From NCBI RefSeq assembly GCF_002760655.1, contig NZ_PDOC01000003.1, positions 468,276-532,275 on the forward strand: DNA of 64,000 nt. Reading direction: 5' to 3'. Origin of the DNA: Massilia eurypsychrophila (GTDB lineage: Bacteria; Pseudomonadota; Gammaproteobacteria; Burkholderiales; Burkholderiaceae_D). The notes under the pieces were generated by a model that was not told the DNA's origin, made no database searches, and saw only the letters and a list, made by a program, of their open reading frames with translations. This document shows positions 1 to 9,054 of this stretch, piece after piece; the first letter of the stretch is position 1, and every line of letters starts with the position of its first letter. Position numbers and translations under genes: made by a program.

Positions 1-452
1 TGGGCGATCACGCGGTTGAGCTCGTCGTAGATGGCGGCGCGCTCGGGCGGCGTCATGCCCGGCAGCGCCTGGTCCCACAGCACCCGGCCCTCGATAAATT
101 CCATGACGAAGAAGGCGCGCCCGATGACCGCTTCGTCGTTGCACAGCAAGAACTGGCGCGGCGCGGGGAAGCCGGCCTTGTTGAGCGCGTCCATGACCCG
201 AAATTCGCGGTCGATCGCGTGGGCCGATGGCAGCAGCTTGGCGGCCGGGCCCGGCTTGGTGCGCAGCACGAACGACTGGCCGCCGGCGGTCAGCTTGAAA
301 GTCGGGTTCGACTGGCCGCCCTTGAACTGCTCGACCGATAAATCGCCTTCCGGAAAACCGGCGATGTGCGCGCGCAGGTAGGCGCCGAGCGCCTCGACGT
401 CGAAGCGCTGGCGCTCCGACACGGGCTTGGTGCCCATCATTTCTTCGAACAT
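1..452 (-). CDS. Phosphotransferase family protein (APH/ACAD10-type), C-terminus beyond left edge
   Basis: About 150 N-terminal residues are visible. The N-lobe carries QFKGGQSNPTF, a glycine-rich phosphate loop, then FVLRTKPG with the ATP-binding lysine, and FFVMEFIEGRVL as the hinge. This is the layout of the aminoglycoside-phosphotransferase-like family that sits with acyl-CoA dehydrogenases and resembles the kinase part of ACAD10. Members phosphorylate small hydroxylated molecules, possibly hydroxyacyl-CoAs; the substrate here is not known. The start at 452 is supported by AGGAG a few bases upstream. The reading frame runs off the left edge before the catalytic HGD motif, so activity cannot be judged. 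It lies 64 bp downstream of a histidine phosphatase on the same strand, probably in one operon. Confidence 0.85.
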   Translation of the reverse strand, partial: MFEEMMGTKPVSERQRFDVEALGAYLRAHIAGFPEGDLSVEQFKGGQSNPTFKLTAGGQSFVLRTKPGPAAKLLPSAHAIDREFRVMDALNKAGFPAPRQFLLCNDEAVIGRAFFVMEFIEGRVLWDQALPGMTPPERAAIYDELNRVIA

Positions 453-516
453 GCTGTCTCCTGCTTTTCTTGTGTGATGGCTTATTCTAGCCGATGAAAT
501 GGAACGATCGTACTAT

Positions 517-1227
517 TTATTTTGGGCGCGATTTCTTGTACTGGTCGAACAACGCCTCCATGGTCGTGCTGCGCGATTGCCCGTGCAGCGGCGCCGGCGG
601 GGCGTAATTGACGAAGCGCACCACCCAGTCGGCGTCGTCGCTGCCGACGTCGAGCGCGTTGATGCAGCCGGCCGTCTGCGCCAGGCCGCCGAGGAACATG
701 CGCTGGCCGGTCAGTGCCAGCGACAAGATGGCGCAGTTGACGCCGCCGTGCAGTACCAGAAGCACCGTGTCCCAGTTGGGATCGGCGCGCAGGCGGGCGA
801 TGGCCGGGTGGATGCGGTCCATCAGTTCGCCGACCGACTCGCCGCCGAGGAAGCGCTTGTCGGCGCTGACCATGCCCTCGAAGGCACCGGTGAAGGCGTC
901 GCGCAGGTCGGCGTCGGCGATGGTCGACAGGCGCCCGCCGCGGATTTCTTCCAGCTCGGGCCAGGCGTCGATGGCGATGTCCTGACCGGTTTCGGCCAGC
1001 ACGCGGCGCGCCGTTTCGACGGTGCGCGGCAAGCCGGAGACGATCACGCGGTCGAAGCGCACATCGTGCGCGGCAAACGCCTGGCCGGCGGCGCTGGCCT
1101 GCTCGCGCCCTTGTTCGTTGAGGGGGACCGATTCGGGCAGGAAGGGCTTGCCGGATTCGTCGAAGTAGGTGACGCTGCCGTGGCGCATCAGGAAGACGCG
1201 GCGGCGGGTGGAGAGTGGGCTGGTCAT
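517..1227 (-). CDS. Histidine phosphatase family protein (phosphoglycerate mutase-like)
   Basis: A 236-residue protein with the RHG catalytic motif near the N-terminus (FLMRHGSV), the second-half motif VLHGGVNCAIL with the second histidine, and GLPRTVETA, which matches the SxxxRTxxTA signature. It is a branch-2 histidine phosphatase of broad or unknown substrate. The ATG at 1227 has GGAGG only one base away, which is tight. An in-frame TTG at 1260 would add 11 residues and is the alternative start. The protein is cytoplasmic with no signal peptide. Pairing with the downstream phosphotransferase is common in Burkholderiales and hints at a phosphorylated metabolite shared by the two, which is inference. 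Confidence 0.85.
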   Translation of the reverse strand: MTSPLSTRRRVFLMRHGSVTYFDESGKPFLPESVPLNEQGREQASAAGQAFAAHDVRFDRVIVSGLPRTVETARRVLAETGQDIAIDAWPELEEIRGGRLSTIADADLRDAFTGAFEGMVSADKRFLGGESVGELMDRIHPAIARLRADPNWDTVLLVLHGGVNCAILSLALTGQRMFLGGLAQTAGCINALDVGSDDADWVVRFVNYAPPAPLHGQSRSTTMEALFDQYKKSRPK

Positions 1228-1300
1228 GCCTCCATAGTACACCGGCGACCGTGTGGCCAAGAAGTTGCCGGCTTTCCTGAGTGATTTCAGTTAATAAAAA

Positions 1301-1306
1301 TATAAT
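1301..1306 (+). promoter_or_regulatory. Candidate -10 element upstream of the CHASE2 operon
   Basis: A perfect TATAAT lies in an AT-rich stretch (about 1288-1310) within otherwise GC-rich DNA, about 90 bp before the CHASE2 start. No good -35 hexamer is seen 16-18 bp upstream, so this is a partial match only. Confidence 0.35.
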
Positions 1307-1394
1307 GAACAGAGCGGGAATTAAATGCTATCCTGTCGCGTGTAACATTTGTAACAGCCGGAGGCTGGAACAAATATGTACCCGTTCACGCTAA

Positions 1395-2948
1395 ATGCAT
1401 ATGCACTCAACAATAAAGAAACTCGCGCAGTCGACATGGAAGTCATTTGAACAGGCAATGCACGTTGGGGATATTGCCCGAGAGCGTCGCCGGTTAACCT
1501 TTTCGGTCTTTATCTGGTCGTTCCTGATATTGAGCGTCTTGTCTATTACTATGCTGTGGCTGGGCGATAAGCTCAACGCCAGCGGCATGGTGGTTACCCG
1601 TTTCCTGGCAGGTGCGCAGGCGCCGGTAACATCCCAATACGGCTATCCTGCCGCCGCCCGGGAGCAGATCACGGTCGTCATGTACGACCAGGAATTCCTT
1701 AACAGTAACGGCAGCGCTTGGCCGATCAGCTACCAGGACCACGCCGACTGGCTGCTGCGCCTAGCCGGTGATCCTGCCGCCCGGCCCAAGGCGATTTTGC
1801 TCGACATCTCGTTCGGGCAGGACCGCGTCGATGCCACGCTGCCGATCCTCAAGCAGGCGCTGTGCACAGTGCAGAATGAGTACAAGGTGCCGGTATTCCT
1901 GGCGGCATTGCCGTCGGCGAAGGACGGCAAGCTGGCGGTACGCTCCGGGCTGGCGGCCGCCGGCGAATCTGCCTGCTTCACCCTTGTGGGCGTCGACTAC
2001 GTTGCCGATCCGCTGGACGGCCTTGCCTGGGGCTACCAGCTCACGCGCCATCGCACCGAAGCGGGCTGGCAGCCGGGACCTGCCGATGCTCCGGCTCAGC
2101 CTTCATACCGTAGCGCCGCGATGGCGATGGCGCAGGACGTGGCAAAGATCGAACTTGGCGAGGAAACGGTACCCATGGCGCTAGTCTGGGGCAACAATTC
2201 GGCCCCGCAAAACGAGCGTCCCGACCGCCTGAAAAGCTGCACGCCTGGTGAACGCCAATTGTACAAGTTGATTCCCGGCGTGCTGCGCCAGGTCTGGGAG
2301 AGCGCGCCGGCGCAGCCGCTGTGCCCGTATCACCGCACATTATCGATGGCCCAGCTGGGCCAGCTGTCGGAACAGGAGTTGGCGCCGTACCTGGCGGGGC
2401 GCTACGTGATGGTGGGCGCAAATATCCCCGGATATAACGATTTCGTCGATTCACCGATTCATCGCCTGCTGCCCGGCGTCTACCTGCATGCCATGGCACT
2501 GGATAATTTTCTCACCTATAAGGACGGCTATAAGCTCAGCGCGGAATGGACAATTCCGCCGTCGCTGGCATTACTGCTGCCTGGTGCGCTGACGATATTC
2601 GCCGTCTTGCTGGTGCACCTGGCCTGGACGCTGATGCTGCATAAATTCTTCCGCACCACCCGTTTCCACCGTTGGCGCAGGCAGCGACTGCGCTCGGCGC
2701 TATCGCGCCGGATGTCGATGCATGCGATTGCAGTACTTGCGTGGATAGTGCGGCTGACGCTGCAAAGTATCGCCGCAATGGCAATGATCGCCTTCCTGCA
2801 GCATTTTTTCCGCATCGGTATGCTGCCGGTCGTCGAATTGATCGGCATGACGCTATTGGCCGAAGGCCTCGGCTACATGAGCAAATTGCGGATATTCATA
2901 TTCGGCGAAGAAGTTCGCGTTCGGCCAGTTCTATCAAGTCAAGTTTGA
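1395..2948 (+). CDS. CHASE2 domain membrane protein without an output domain
   Basis: 517 residues. A transmembrane segment at about 38-58 is followed by a large periplasmic CHASE2 region (about 75-385) with ITVVMYDQEFL and LLDISFG early and YVMVGANIPGYNDF, SPIHRLLPGVYLHA late, the typical CHASE2 landmarks. Three or four hydrophobic segments close the protein (about 398-430, 455-480, 485-505). CHASE2 is an extracytoplasmic sensor domain usually joined to a cyclase, kinase or GGDEF unit; here nothing cytoplasmic follows. The start must be at 1395 or the ATG at 1401, because an in-frame TAA sits at 1392-1394. The only clear Shine-Dalgarno (GGAGG, 1360-1364) lies upstream of a 24-codon overlapping frame at 1376. 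Two envelope genes follow at close spacing. Confidence 0.85.
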   Translation: MHMHSTIKKLAQSTWKSFEQAMHVGDIARERRRLTFSVFIWSFLILSVLSITMLWLGDKLNASGMVVTRFLAGAQAPVTSQYGYPAAAREQITVVMYDQEFLNSNGSAWPISYQDHADWLLRLAGDPAARPKAILLDISFGQDRVDATLPILKQALCTVQNEYKVPVFLAALPSAKDGKLAVRSGLAAAGESACFTLVGVDYVADPLDGLAWGYQLTRHRTEAGWQPGPADAPAQPSYRSAAMAMAQDVAKIELGEETVPMALVWGNNSAPQNERPDRLKSCTPGERQLYKLIPGVLRQVWESAPAQPLCPYHRTLSMAQLGQLSEQELAPYLAGRYVMVGANIPGYNDFVDSPIHRLLPGVYLHAMALDNFLTYKDGYKLSAEWTIPPSLALLLPGALTIFAVLLVHLAWTLMLHKFFRTTRFHRWRRQRLRSALSRRMSMHAIAVLAWIVRLTLQSIAAMAMIAFLQHFFRIGMLPVVELIGMTLLAEGLGYMSKLRIFIFGEEVRVRPVLSSQV

Positions 2949-2980
2949 ATAATAACGCTGTCAACCAGGAAGGAAGTTCC

Positions 2981-3340
2981 ATGAAACTTACATCGCCGAT
3001 GGTTTTTGCCGTCCTTGCGCTCGCCATTCCCGCTGCCGTTGCGCAGGACAGGATCGTCGCGGCCAGCCCGGGCAGCAGCCTTACGCTTGACCTGTACGAG
3101 TCGCCCGCCGCTGCCCAACCGGTCAAAACGATTAATGTGACCGAGGCCGGACTGCCATTGGCAATTCAGTCGAAGCAGCCCGGTTTTTATCAGGTCGCCA
3201 TCGCCGGCAAGGATTACTGGGTGCGCGGCGCCAAGGTTCGCATCAGCCGCGACACCAGCGCCAACTGCGGCCCGATCGCCCTGGCATCGGGCCAGCCGAC
3301 TGCCGCCACGCCGGGAGCTGGTAAAAATGCCTGTAACTAG
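2981..3340 (+). CDS. Small exported SH3-like protein
   Basis: 119 residues with a clear signal peptide (hydrophobic stretch about 8-20, cleavage after AVA-Q). The mature part alternates short beta-like strands (SLTLDLYESP, GFYQVAIAGKDYWVRGAKVRI), a pattern seen in bacterial SH3-type domains, but I cannot name the family firmly. Two cysteines (NCG and the C-terminal ACN) could pair. AGGAAGG about 8 bases upstream supports the ATG at 2981. The 3' end overlaps the M48 gene by 14 bp, so the two are translationally linked. A periplasmic role alongside the CHASE2 sensor and the protease is inferred from position. Confidence 0.7.
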   Translation: MKLTSPMVFAVLALAIPAAVAQDRIVAASPGSSLTLDLYESPAAAQPVKTINVTEAGLPLAIQSKQPGFYQVAIAGKDYWVRGAKVRISRDTSANCGPIALASGQPTAATPGAGKNACN

Positions 3341-4973
3341 CTTGGTATCGCCACGCCGGCGACTGTTGCAAGGATCCGCGTTCGCCGTCAGCCTGGCATT
3401 GTTGTCGGGATGTGCGAATGCGCCGAAAAGCATGGCGGAAATTCCCTTCATCGGCAAGAGCAGCGGCCCTGTTGCCAGCCCGGTCGGCGAACTGGCGGCG
3501 CCGGTCGCGCGCACCTGGCCGGATGCCTCGCAGGACGTGCTGAACCAGCGCGCGCGCGGCTTTGGCCTGGTCAATGCGCCCGACATGCAGCGCTATCTGA
3601 ACGCGCTGTATGCCCGCATCAAGACCAAAGCGGGTGTGCCGGCGTGGCCAGGCTCGGTCCATATCCTCGCCAACGAAGCGCTCAACGCTTATGCCACCGG
3701 GGCCGGCAATATCTACGTTTCGCTGCCGTGGCTGACGTCGGCCGAGAGCGAAGATGAACTGGTCGCGCTTCTCAGCCACGAGTTCGGCCATATTTACCTG
3801 CACTACCACCAGCTCGAGGGAGCGGTGGAAGATGCCAACACGGCGGTCGGCGTGATGGGCATCGGCATGGCCCTCATCAAGAAGACCGGCCAGGCCGCAG
3901 GGTGGACGCAGCTCGACAGCCTGTCGACGGCGTATGCCGTCGGGCGTGGCCTGGTGACGACCGTGTACAGCCGCTCGCAGGAGAGCGCGGCGGACAACTT
4001 CGGTCTGAATCTGTCGATGAAGCTGGGTTATTCGTACGAGCACGGAACCAAGGCTTTCCTGGAGCGCATTGCAACGTGGGAAGAACGCAACCAGAAGCTC
4101 GACAAGGAGAAGGAAGAGCAGTTGCTGAAAGCGATCAAACAGCAATCGATGAATGACGCCATGAAAACCGCTGCCAAGCAGCCGAATAATGCGGTCAGCG
4201 TCAGTTTCGCCCAATCGACCGGTGAGATCAGCGGCGGCATCAACTCGGCGATGCAGCAGATTGGCTTTGAGGTGAACAAGGCTGCCGCCAAATTGCGCAG
4301 CGATCACCCGGAAACGACGGAGCGCATCGATGCGCTGGCGTCGGCGGTGGAGCCATTCCCCGAGATTCAAGCAAACACCGAGCCGGTGATCAAGCCGTTA
4401 AGGAATGCGCTGCAAGAAAAGCGGACGGCCGCCATTTTGAAGAACTATGCGCTCGCCTTCAAGGCGATCAATGCGCCGAAGGATCCGGCATCGCTGATCG
4501 CCGCCAAAAACGCGACGGCGGCGCCGACAGCCACGCATGCGGTGCCGCTGTTTGCGCTGTATTCGGTCTTGAATGAGCAACCGGAGGCAAACGGCAGGAA
4601 GAGGGCAGATCCGAGCCAGGTGCTGGAAGCGAATTTCAGTTCGGAGCCAGACCGCGCCTGGAAGGCCTACCTGGAGCGCGGTTCGAAGCTGAAAGATGGC
4701 CGCCAGACTGCCGCGGCCAAGAAAGTGATGGAGTCGGGCCTCGCGTATTTCCAGACCGCGGAGGAAGCCTGGCCGGATGCCATCCGCTTTCAGGGTGAAA
4801 CCAAGGGTTGGCCAGAAGCGAAGACCATGGCCGCCAACTGCGGCAAGACGTTTCGCCGAATGTCGCAGCGCTGTACTCAGGCCGCCGCAAGCCCAGCGGA
4901 ATTGGCCGACGTAGAAAAAAAGAACAAGGCGAAAACCGAGCAGCTGGCCGATAAAATGTTCAAGAAAAAATAG
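3327..4973 (+). CDS. M48 family metalloprotease, putative lipoprotein
   Basis: 548 residues. The N-terminus has RRR, a hydrophobic stretch and a lipobox ending LLSGC, so it is probably a lipoprotein; the triple arginine makes Tat export possible. The zinc motif HEFGH starts at residue 151, and the third ligand is E219 in QESAADNFG, the M48 (BepA/Oma1-like) arrangement. The C-terminal third (about 330-548) is Lys/Ala-rich and helical, as expected for a TPR-like region. BepA-type enzymes degrade or assist outer-membrane proteins; whether this one does is not shown. It is the third gene of the CHASE2 cluster and overlaps its upstream neighbour. At about 548 aa it is longer than small M48 enzymes and close to BepA (about 490). 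Confidence 0.88.
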   Translation: MPVTSLVSPRRRLLQGSAFAVSLALLSGCANAPKSMAEIPFIGKSSGPVASPVGELAAPVARTWPDASQDVLNQRARGFGLVNAPDMQRYLNALYARIKTKAGVPAWPGSVHILANEALNAYATGAGNIYVSLPWLTSAESEDELVALLSHEFGHIYLHYHQLEGAVEDANTAVGVMGIGMALIKKTGQAAGWTQLDSLSTAYAVGRGLVTTVYSRSQESAADNFGLNLSMKLGYSYEHGTKAFLERIATWEERNQKLDKEKEEQLLKAIKQQSMNDAMKTAAKQPNNAVSVSFAQSTGEISGGINSAMQQIGFEVNKAAAKLRSDHPETTERIDALASAVEPFPEIQANTEPVIKPLRNALQEKRTAAILKNYALAFKAINAPKDPASLIAAKNATAAPTATHAVPLFALYSVLNEQPEANGRKRADPSQVLEANFSSEPDRAWKAYLERGSKLKDGRQTAAAKKVMESGLAYFQTAEEAWPDAIRFQGETKGWPEAKTMAANCGKTFRRMSQRCTQAAASPAELADVEKKNKAKTEQLADKMFKKK

Positions 4974-5106
4974 GCTATGTCACCGCTATCGGCCAGAAGC
5001 GGTCATCCGCTCAGATACAAAAGTTCATCTGGCTTTTTCGTTCTGTTATCTCGGAGCGAAAACGTGAGAGAGTAGTTAATCCCGCAGATTATTGCGGGCA
5101 TGATAA

Positions 5107-5331
5107 ATCTTTCAACAACATTTTCGCAGAATATCGACCGCCCCCCTCTTAGAGGTGTTGGGCAGATCCATCCCTTTCGGGGCGCAGTTTCACGAAAACA
5201 ATTTCCGCTTGTTCAACGTAGGTTGTTGCCGTGGTGGGGCACTATTCGTATGGCGATTCCATGACGGTTATTCTTGCAAGTGGATTGGTCCAATCAGCCA
5301 AGATTTTAAAGCCAACCTGGAGCGTAAATGA
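5107..5331 (+). pseudogene. Unrecognised coding remnant, 74 open codons, no 5' end
   Basis: After a TAA at 5104-5106 the frame stays open for 74 codons to a TGA at 5329-5331, with a plausible protein composition (for example RSIPFGAQFHENNFRLFNV and FVWRFHDGYSCKWIGPIS) but no ATG. The stop overlaps the ATG of the next remnant (ATGA, 5328-5331), the usual sign of an operon junction. The DNA is visibly lower in GC than its neighbours. I do not recognise the family. The region 4974-5106 upstream holds no gene that I can support. Confidence 0.35.
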
Positions 5332-7711
5332 AAGACGAATATGTGATCGAGGAGCCCGGAGATCTCAATCCTAGTGACATGAATGTGATTGTAGAGGGAT
5401 TAACCGACATCACCATGCTTTGCAGCACATTTGAGAACAGCTGCTGCAACGGCGCCTCGAATACCTCGCGCGATTCGGTCAGCGCCACGACCCAATCCTG
5501 TCCCAGTAAGGGCGCATAACCGGCGTGTTCCTCCGTCCCTGACAAGGTCGACATGTAACTCAGGCTGCCCGGCTGTTTGGCTTTGATGAGCGTGCGCGCC
5601 AGCACCGGCATGCCCAGGCTCTCGATGCGCGGATGGCGAAAGCGCTGATCGGCGGCGATGCGCTGCTGCGCGCTTTCGCTAAGTGTATCCAGGCTGTGAT
5701 TGATCTTGGCCGCATTCCGGTAATGAATCAGCAAGCCGTCGCCATCGATCATCAGCGGCACCCGGTCGGTACCGCGCGTGGCAGCATGCAGAATGCTGTC
5801 GAACGTTGCAGCCTCGATGCGCATCACCAGCACGCCAATGACGACACCGCCCTGGTCAACTACCGGATGGGCGTAATACATCCCGCGCTCGCCATGAATG
5901 ACGCCCCTGATAATACTGGTCTGATATGCGTGTCCGCGCATCGCCTGGCTGAAGTATTCGCGCGAACTGAAATCCCTGCCCACCAGCGCCGCTTCGCTCG
6001 AGATGAGCGCAATTCCCTTGGTATCGACCAGCGAAATCAAATGGAGGTTTGGATTTGTCTTGACCAGCACGCCAAGTTTGGCCTCGGCTTCCTTTTTGCG
6101 CGCGGCGTCCGGCTGTTTCAGGTAGTCGATCAGGTCCTCTTCGGTGGCGAGAAACTTCGCCAGGTTCTCGTTATCGGTGATCAGCTGGGACAGGTGCCCC
6201 GCGGTGCTTTCGGCCATCCGCGTCAGGTTGCGCATCTCGCCGGCCGACACCGCTTCGACGGAGCCGTTCAGGTTGTAGTAGGCGGTAATGAGCATCGGCA
6301 GCAGCGCCGCCAGCACCATCGCCGCCGCCATCTTGGCCACCATCGGCCACGACGCCGGATGGAGCAGGGCGCGCAGGAAATGTAGCGAGCGCCTGGCGAA
6401 CAACTTTGGCGAATTGATCAGCGCCCGGAAGCTTTCGTTGGCCAAGCGCGGTGCGGCCTCGCCGTCATTCAATGCGTCGCGCAGCGCCAGGCTGCCGGCG
6501 TGCGATGCAAACAGCTTCTGCGAGAAAGCCCGCAGGTCTTGCGGCCGCGCCGCCGGGTCCGGTTGCAGCGCCCAGTCGACCGCGGCCAGGAACGCATCGC
6601 TGAACTGGTCTGTGTCCGCTTGCTGCGCCGGCGTCATCTGTGCCGCGCCGCTGATCCGGGCCGGCGCTTCCGGCGGCTTGGTGCCGGTAATCATCCAATA
6701 CAATGTGGCGCCGAGAGAATAGAGATCGGTCTACGGGCCCTGCGCGCCGTTGTCGTACTGTTCGGGCGGCGCATAGCCTGGCGTGACGACGTCGGCCAGC
6801 GCGCCGGCGTGCCCGACCGCCTGGCGCGCGGCGCCGAAATCGAGCAGCACCAGGCTGCCATCGTCCTTGCGCACGTAGATGTTGTCGGGCTTGATGTCGC
6901 GGTGCAGGAAACCGGCGGCGTGCACCACGGCCAGCCCATCGAGCAGCGGCTGCAGCAAGCCGAGCAGCTCCGCCTCGCGGACGCGCTTGCGGCCCGGCCA
7001 CCATTGCTTGAGCGACTTGCCGCGTTCGTATTCGAGCACCATGTACGCGGTGCGGTTCGCTTCGAAAAAGCGCGCCACGCGGACGATGTTTCGATGACGA
7101 AAGGTGGCCAGGATGCGCACCTCGACGAGGAACCGGTCCAGTCCGGCCTGGTAGATGGGCGCCTCATCCGGCCAGCGCGGCCACACCGACTTGTCGCCTG
7201 AGCGTTGGGCATAGCCGGCCGGCAGGTATTCTTTGATGGCGACTTTCGCATTGAGGTGAATATCGGTGGCAAGGTAGGTGATGCCGAAGCCGCCCTGGCC
7301 CAGCACCGAATCGATGCGATATTCGAACAGCTGAGATCCTGGTGCGAGAACCAGCGCGTTGCTGGCCGGCGTTTGCGCCATCGGCTCTGCCGCGCCATAG
7401 GTCGGATTGGCGTTCCGGTGCAATACAGTCGAATCGTCGATCGGCGATCGTGAAGGTCTGGTGGAGTCCTCGCCAACCAATTCCCAGCGCTGCTTCGTTA
7501 CGACGGTAGCGTCGTCGGACTGAGGGAAGGGTGGCGCAACTGCAGCGGATGCGTGCACGCTGGTGCGCGCCTTTGACAGTTCGCGCAGCCGCCGCTCGAT
7601 GGCGACTACCCTTCCCAGCGCTGCGACTTGCCGTTCCAATACGGGAACGCGAAGCAGCGCGGCTGATGATTCGTCGCCGTCAGGTTCGCCGGCCTCTTCC
7701 CTGTTGTCCAT
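5306..7711 (-). pseudogene. Ser/Thr protein kinase with Cache sensor domain, disrupted by TAG and 3' truncation
   Basis: Reading from 7711 (ATG; alternative ATG at 7741), the frame encodes a short leader with a heptad-like stretch and a Hanks-type kinase domain: LGQGGFGITYLA loop, VAIKEYLP lysine, HRDIKPDN catalytic loop, DFGAA and the APPEQY segment. At 6731-6733 an in-frame TAG interrupts GAQGP-TDLYSLGATLYW. Relatives have tryptophan at this place, so a single TGG-to-TAG change explains it. The same frame continues through the rest of the C-lobe, a transmembrane segment (about MAAAMVLAALLPMLIT) and a double-Cache periplasmic domain. The end is abnormal: where a second membrane helix should start, the protein degenerates into non-coding-like residues. 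So there are two lesions, a nonsense codon and a lost 3' end. A sequencing error could explain the first but not the second. Confidence 0.8.
5328..5404 (+). pseudogene. 5' remnant of an unknown gene, cut off inside the kinase tail
   Basis: An ATG with GGAG seven bases before it opens MKDEYVIEEPGDLNPSDMN, acidic and coding-like. After about 25 codons the frame becomes the antisense of the kinase gene on the other strand. The junction lies near 5397-5418. It looks like the first codons of a gene whose remainder was lost in the rearrangement that also truncated the kinase gene. Confidence 0.35.
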
Positions 7712-7960
7712 GGCATGACCTTCACCAATGCAGCAAGCCATCGAGGGTCAGCCGTCACCAACATACGTTTCGCGACCGCCGCCTCGTCGAGCAGACATAC
7801 ATGATATCAACTGCGATATCGGGGCCAACCTATCACGGCTGATAGTGATGAATCGGGAAAGGTGCGGCAACGTTGCAAATGGCATAATAAGCTGCCCGGT
7901 TATAGTCAGTGGGGGCTAGATGGTTTCACCATGCGTTACTTCGCACCTTCAGGAGACAAT

Positions 7961-9007
7961 ATGAAATTGAAAGCTACGGTATTGGGCGTCGCCTTGGCGG
8001 CTGCCTCCACGGCATTCGCGCAAAACAAGCCGGTAATTCAGTTTATCGCCACCGGCGGCACCATCGCCATGAAAATCGATCCTGTTAAGAAAGCACCGGT
8101 CCCTGCAATTTCCGGCGACGATTTACTGGCCACCGTTCCTGATATCGGCAAGTACGCCACCATCGAGGTCAATAACCTGTCGAACGTGCCGTCTGACTAC
8201 ATGGATCCGCCGCGCTGGATCCAGTTGACGAAGGCAGTACAAACCGCGTTGGCGCGTCCGGAAGTATCTGGCGTGATCGTCTCGCACGGTACCGACACGC
8301 TGGAAGAAACCGCCTACTGGCTGGATCTGACCGTCAACTCGAGCAAGCCCGTTGTCCTGATTGGCGCACAGCGAAACGCCTCGTCGGCGGACTTTGACGG
8401 CCCGCGCAACCTGCTCAATGCAGCCCGTATCGCGGTTGACGCGCAGTCGAAGGACAAGGGCGTCATGCTGGCGATGAACAACCAGATCAATGCTGCGCGC
8501 TACGTGACGAAGACCCATACCGGAAATGTGGAGACGTTCAATTCAGGCGACTTCGGCTTCATTGGCGAGGTGTACCCGGACCGCGTAACGTATGCCAGCG
8601 CGCCGATGCGGCGGCAGCATATTGCAATCAGCGCCGACAAAATGCCGGCGGTTGAAATCGTCGCGATGTACGGCGGCGCTGATGGCATGGCCCTGCGCAG
8701 TGCCGTCGACCGCGGCGCCAAAGGAATCGTCGTGCAGGCCTTGGGCATGGGTAACATGAACGAGCCGATGTATGAAGCCGTCAGGTATGCGCTGTCGAAG
8801 AAAGTGCCGGTGGTCGTATCGACCCGAGTGCACAATGGGCGGGTGCTGCCAAGCTACGGATTTGTCGGGGGAGGCAAGACCACGTTCGACGCTGGCGCTG
8901 TCATGGCCGATGATTTGAAGCCGGCCAAAGCGCGTATTCTGCTGATGTTGCTACTGCAAAGCGGCGTCACCAGCCAGGCCGACTTGCAAGCTGCTTTCAA
9001 CAAGTAA
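7961..9007 (+). CDS. ansB: Type II (periplasmic) L-asparaginase
   Basis: 348 residues. The signal peptide is about 20 residues, cut near AFAQ-N. Both active-site signatures are present: FIATGGTIAMK (first catalytic threonine) and VSHGTDTLEETAYW (second threonine with the Thr-Asp pair). FDGPRNLLNAARIA and GNMNEPMYEAV are also family landmarks. It hydrolyses asparagine, and often glutamine, to the acid and ammonia in the periplasm. AGGAGA eight bases before 7961 fixes the start; a longer in-frame opening from 7862 lacks this and would bury the signal peptide. It is a single gene, followed by a hairpin at 9019-9044. Confidence 0.93.
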   Translation: MKLKATVLGVALAAASTAFAQNKPVIQFIATGGTIAMKIDPVKKAPVPAISGDDLLATVPDIGKYATIEVNNLSNVPSDYMDPPRWIQLTKAVQTALARPEVSGVIVSHGTDTLEETAYWLDLTVNSSKPVVLIGAQRNASSADFDGPRNLLNAARIAVDAQSKDKGVMLAMNNQINAARYVTKTHTGNVETFNSGDFGFIGEVYPDRVTYASAPMRRQHIAISADKMPAVEIVAMYGGADGMALRSAVDRGAKGIVVQALGMGNMNEPMYEAVRYALSKKVPVVVSTRVHNGRVLPSYGFVGGGKTTFDAGAVMADDLKPAKARILLMLLLQSGVTSQADLQAAFNK

Positions 9008-9018
9008 GCCGACGGAAC

Positions 9019-9044
9019 GCCCCGCAAGCATTGCCTTGCGGGGC
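9019..9044. terminator. Hairpin between asparaginase and HD-GYP genes
   Basis: Ten-base-pair perfect GC-rich arms (GCCCCGCAAG / CTTGCGGGGC) enclose a six-base loop. There is no clear T-run on either side, so termination may be weak. The placement between two convergent genes suggests it serves both. Confidence 0.6.
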
Positions 9045-9054
9045 ATTACTGCTG

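Noticed and set aside
5107..5404. Phage tail-fibre origin of the coding remnants
   Set aside because: One short stretch is vaguely similar to fibre chaperone domains, but this is too weak to claim.
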